Origin: an uncultured Methanomassiliicoccus sp.
GTDB taxonomy: Archaea > Thermoplasmatota > Thermoplasmata > Methanomassiliicoccales > Methanomassiliicoccaceae
DNA: 64,000 nt
Direction of reading: 5' to 3'
Assembly (NCBI GenBank): GCA_905202485.1
Contig: CAJKRY010000001.1
Coordinates: 1 to 64,000 of the forward strand
Below are positions 62,323-64,000 of this stretch, one piece after another. Positions within the stretch are counted from its first letter, which is position 1. Each line of letters begins with the position of its first letter. The notes beneath the pieces were generated by a model. The model worked only from the letters and a program-made list of their open reading frames with translations, ran no database searches and had not been told where the DNA came from. A program made the translations under genes and the position numbers.

Positions 62323-62976
62323 CTACAGTTCATGCCATCTGGATATCTCTGTTCTCATGTCTTTAGCTTTAAATATGGCACTTCCTGCTGCCAAAACTGA
62401 AGCTCCTGTTAAAACTGCAGTTTTTCCAGTATCATAATTTATACCACCGTCAACTGAAATTTCGGTATTGTAGCCATTCTCACTGATTGTTCTTCTGGCA
62501 TCTGCCACTTTAGGAAGACATTCAGACATGAACGCCTGCCCGCCAAAACCAGGATGAACAGTCATTATGAGCAGCAGGTCGATTTTATCCAAATACGGCT
62601 CTACTGCGCTAAAGGGAGTCTCTGGATTCAAGGAAAGCCCGGATTTCTTGCCGAATGAATGAATTTCATCCAAAACAGAATCTATACAATTGCATGCTTC
62701 CTGATGGAAGGTTATGTAATCTGCACCAGCATCTGAGAATTCTTTAACATACCTTTCAGGCTTTGTAATCATCAGATGGACATCAAAAGGCAGCGTAGTG
62801 AAAGGCCTCAAGCTTTTAACAACACTCTGGCCGATTGTTATATTGGGAACAAAAACACCATCCATCACATCGATATGGATCCAATCCGCGCCTTCTCTTT
62901 CTAAACGCTTTATTTCATCCCCCAGTTTGCTGAAGTCTGCTGAGAGTATGGATGGAGCTACTTTTACCATAACCAT
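62323..62976 (-). CDS. rpe: Ribulose-phosphate 3-epimerase
   Basis: 217 residues, TIM barrel: VAPSILSADFSKLGDEI near the N-terminus, DWIHIDVMDGVFVPNITIG near 31 with catalytic Asp, LPFDVHLMITKPERYV near 63, MTVHPGFGGQAF near 138 and ISVDGGINYDTG near 173. It interconverts ribulose-5-P and xylulose-5-P; ribulose-5-P is also the RibB substrate. Starts at ATG 62976 or 62970. It is the only accepted gene in the window that ends in TAG. Confidence 0.95.
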   Translation of the reverse strand: MVMVKVAPSILSADFSKLGDEIKRLEREGADWIHIDVMDGVFVPNITIGQSVVKSLRPFTTLPFDVHLMITKPERYVKEFSDAGADYITFHQEACNCIDSVLDEIHSFGKKSGLSLNPETPFSAVEPYLDKIDLLLIMTVHPGFGGQAFMSECLPKVADARRTISENGYNTEISVDGGINYDTGKTAVLTGASVLAAGSAIFKAKDMRTEISRWHEL

Positions 62977-63048
62977 GCTTATTCAGTCGTAGGTAATAAT
63001 TCTTAAGGTAGCTAACTGCTGTCAACCCGCATGAAATTCAAAAAAAGG

Positions 63049-63987
63049 TTAACCCCTCTTTGAATTTTTATTAGTCAAGGCAAACTGCTTTGACATCTTC
63101 ACAACTGTCTCGATATTAAAATCAAGGATCAAACGGTACTCACGGACTGCATCGAATCCGCAGTGTTTGCAGGAATCTGTTCCCTCTGCCGGACAGCCGT
63201 GGAATTTTGAACCATTTGGTATAGTGAAAACAGACACAAACTTAGGACATTTTTCAGAGTAATCCTCAATCAAAAGTTCTCTCAATGCATTCTCAGTGTT
63301 CAGTACAGGCAGTCCCTCTTTTTTGAATTTAAGAAGATCTTCAATAATGGCTGCTCTCTCTTCTGGAGACACGGCAATCTCATACGGCGGTGGAGTGAGA
63401 AAATTTACCATCAGTCCGCTGATCTTTGGGTTGTCTTTTACGATCTCCAAAGTTTCTCTGATGTGGTCTTTATTATGCTGCATCACCACCAGATTGGCAA
63501 AGATGTTGGTATGCTCCAGATTAGAGATGTTTTCCATCATTTTATCAAAGACGCCTTCACCCCTGATAGAATCGTGAATTTCCCTGGGGCCGTCCATGCT
63601 TACAGAGATGACATCACAGTCTTCGTATATCCTGCCAGTTCCGTTTGTGGTGTATCCGATTACGTAGTAACCTATTTCCTTTGCCGCTGCGACCAGATCG
63701 GGAAATGTTTTGTTGCCGTCTTTCCAGATTGTTGGTTCACCACCCTCAAAAAATATTATTCTGGCACCGTTCTTAAATTCACCCTTCATCTCTTGAATGG
63801 CTGTGTCGTATGAAAGGGAATGATCCCCTTCAATTTCATCGCTGTGGGCTACAACGGAACAGTGTTTACATCTTAAGTTGCAGTTATATCCAATGATCAT
63901 AGTATTGACAAGCGGTTTTTTCTTTCCAAACTTTGATTTAAAAAACCAGCCGGCATAGTAGCAATACTGGTGGAAGGATGACACCAT
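63049..63987 (-). CDS. Radical SAM protein with extra C-terminal cysteines
   Basis: 312 residues. The [4Fe-4S]-AdoMet motif CNLRCKHC lies near residue 36, followed by FFEGGEPTIWKDG and ISVSMDGPREIHDSIRG in the barrel. A C-terminal group of cysteines (KCPKF, GCPAEGTDSCKHCGFDA) may hold an auxiliary cluster. The layout is like HpnH/SPASM-related enzymes; the product is unknown. AAGGGGG precedes the ATG at 63987. Only 13 bp of sequence remain to its right. Confidence 0.85.
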   Translation of the reverse strand: MVSSFHQYCYYAGWFFKSKFGKKKPLVNTMIIGYNCNLRCKHCSVVAHSDEIEGDHSLSYDTAIQEMKGEFKNGARIIFFEGGEPTIWKDGNKTFPDLVAAAKEIGYYVIGYTTNGTGRIYEDCDVISVSMDGPREIHDSIRGEGVFDKMMENISNLEHTNIFANLVVMQHNKDHIRETLEIVKDNPKISGLMVNFLTPPPYEIAVSPEERAAIIEDLLKFKKEGLPVLNTENALRELLIEDYSEKCPKFVSVFTIPNGSKFHGCPAEGTDSCKHCGFDAVREYRLILDFNIETVVKMSKQFALTNKNSKRG

Positions 63988-64000
63988 GGCCCCCTTAACT

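Overview
This window reads as a continuous stretch of an archaeal chromosome. Archaeal markers include RNA polymerase subunit D, archaeal-type S11/S4/S13, the recycling factor ABCE1, CTP-type FAD synthetase (RibL) with archaeal riboflavin synthase, a bifunctional phosphoglucose/phosphomannose isomerase, FtsZ with a Roadblock protein, leaderless-style starts about 25 nt after TATA boxes, and tRNA genes that encode CCA. I checked the stop codons of essentially all accepted genes and found only one TAG (rpe); the rest end in TAA or TGA. With the gene repertoire, this suggests a Thermoplasmata methanogen of the Methanomassiliicoccales type, where UAG is known to encode pyrrolysine. No pyl or mcr gene is in the window, so this placement is an inference.

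Layout: 0.1-2 kb holds four tandem paralogues encoding a zinc ribbon plus a TM2 membrane domain. From 2 to 8 kb are a tRNA-thiolation-type PP-loop enzyme, glyA, the sugar isomerase, and a compact riboflavin/FAD operon (ribB-ribL-ribC-ribH). From 8 to 25 kb come a BASS transporter, an aminotransferase, a PUA/PAPS-reductase/ferredoxin protein, ftsZ, a Roadblock gene, a transglutaminase-like protein, an Amt-PII fusion, metG, two PHP phosphoesterases, ABCE1, a bacterial-type metK and a divergent HTH-CBS regulator.

The stretch from about 25 to 37 kb is more accessory and partly decayed. It has a lipoprotein gene split by a frameshift, two tRNA genes (Arg-CCT, Thr-TGT) flanking an FKBP, an ogt plus QueG-like pair facing a second QueG-like gene that is broken, an asparagine-synthase-type ATPase that appears fused to a RelB/DinJ-like antitoxin domain, a remnant of one DUF4143 ATPase, a 3 x 24-bp tandem repeat and a second complete DUF4143 ATPase, an ACT/cupin pair and a 772-residue membrane-anchored repeat protein.

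From 38 to 45 kb is a near-complete arginine pathway: argC-argJ-argB-argD in one direction and argG-argH in the other, from a shared intergenic region. From 45 to 51 kb are small membrane proteins, a degenerate metallo-beta-lactamase-like protein, a second aminotransferase and an MFS exporter. From 51 to 55 kb is alaS-rpsM-rpsD-rpsK-rpoD; this AlaRS is short and looks bacterial. The window ends with an MscS channel, a DUF5654 membrane protein, an archaeal FMN glutamate-synthase-type enzyme, a small regulator-like protein, RNase Z, a UbiA prenyltransferase, rpe and a radical SAM protein.

I did not see rRNA, CRISPR arrays, insertion sequences or a replication origin. The items most worth following are the predicted antitoxin-domain fusion at 30.6-31.6 kb, the compact bacterial-type AlaRS and bacterial MetK (likely gene displacements), the Amt-PII fusion, the A-B-A-A-B-A modular surface protein, and the two palindrome systems upstream of regulatory or cytoskeletal genes.
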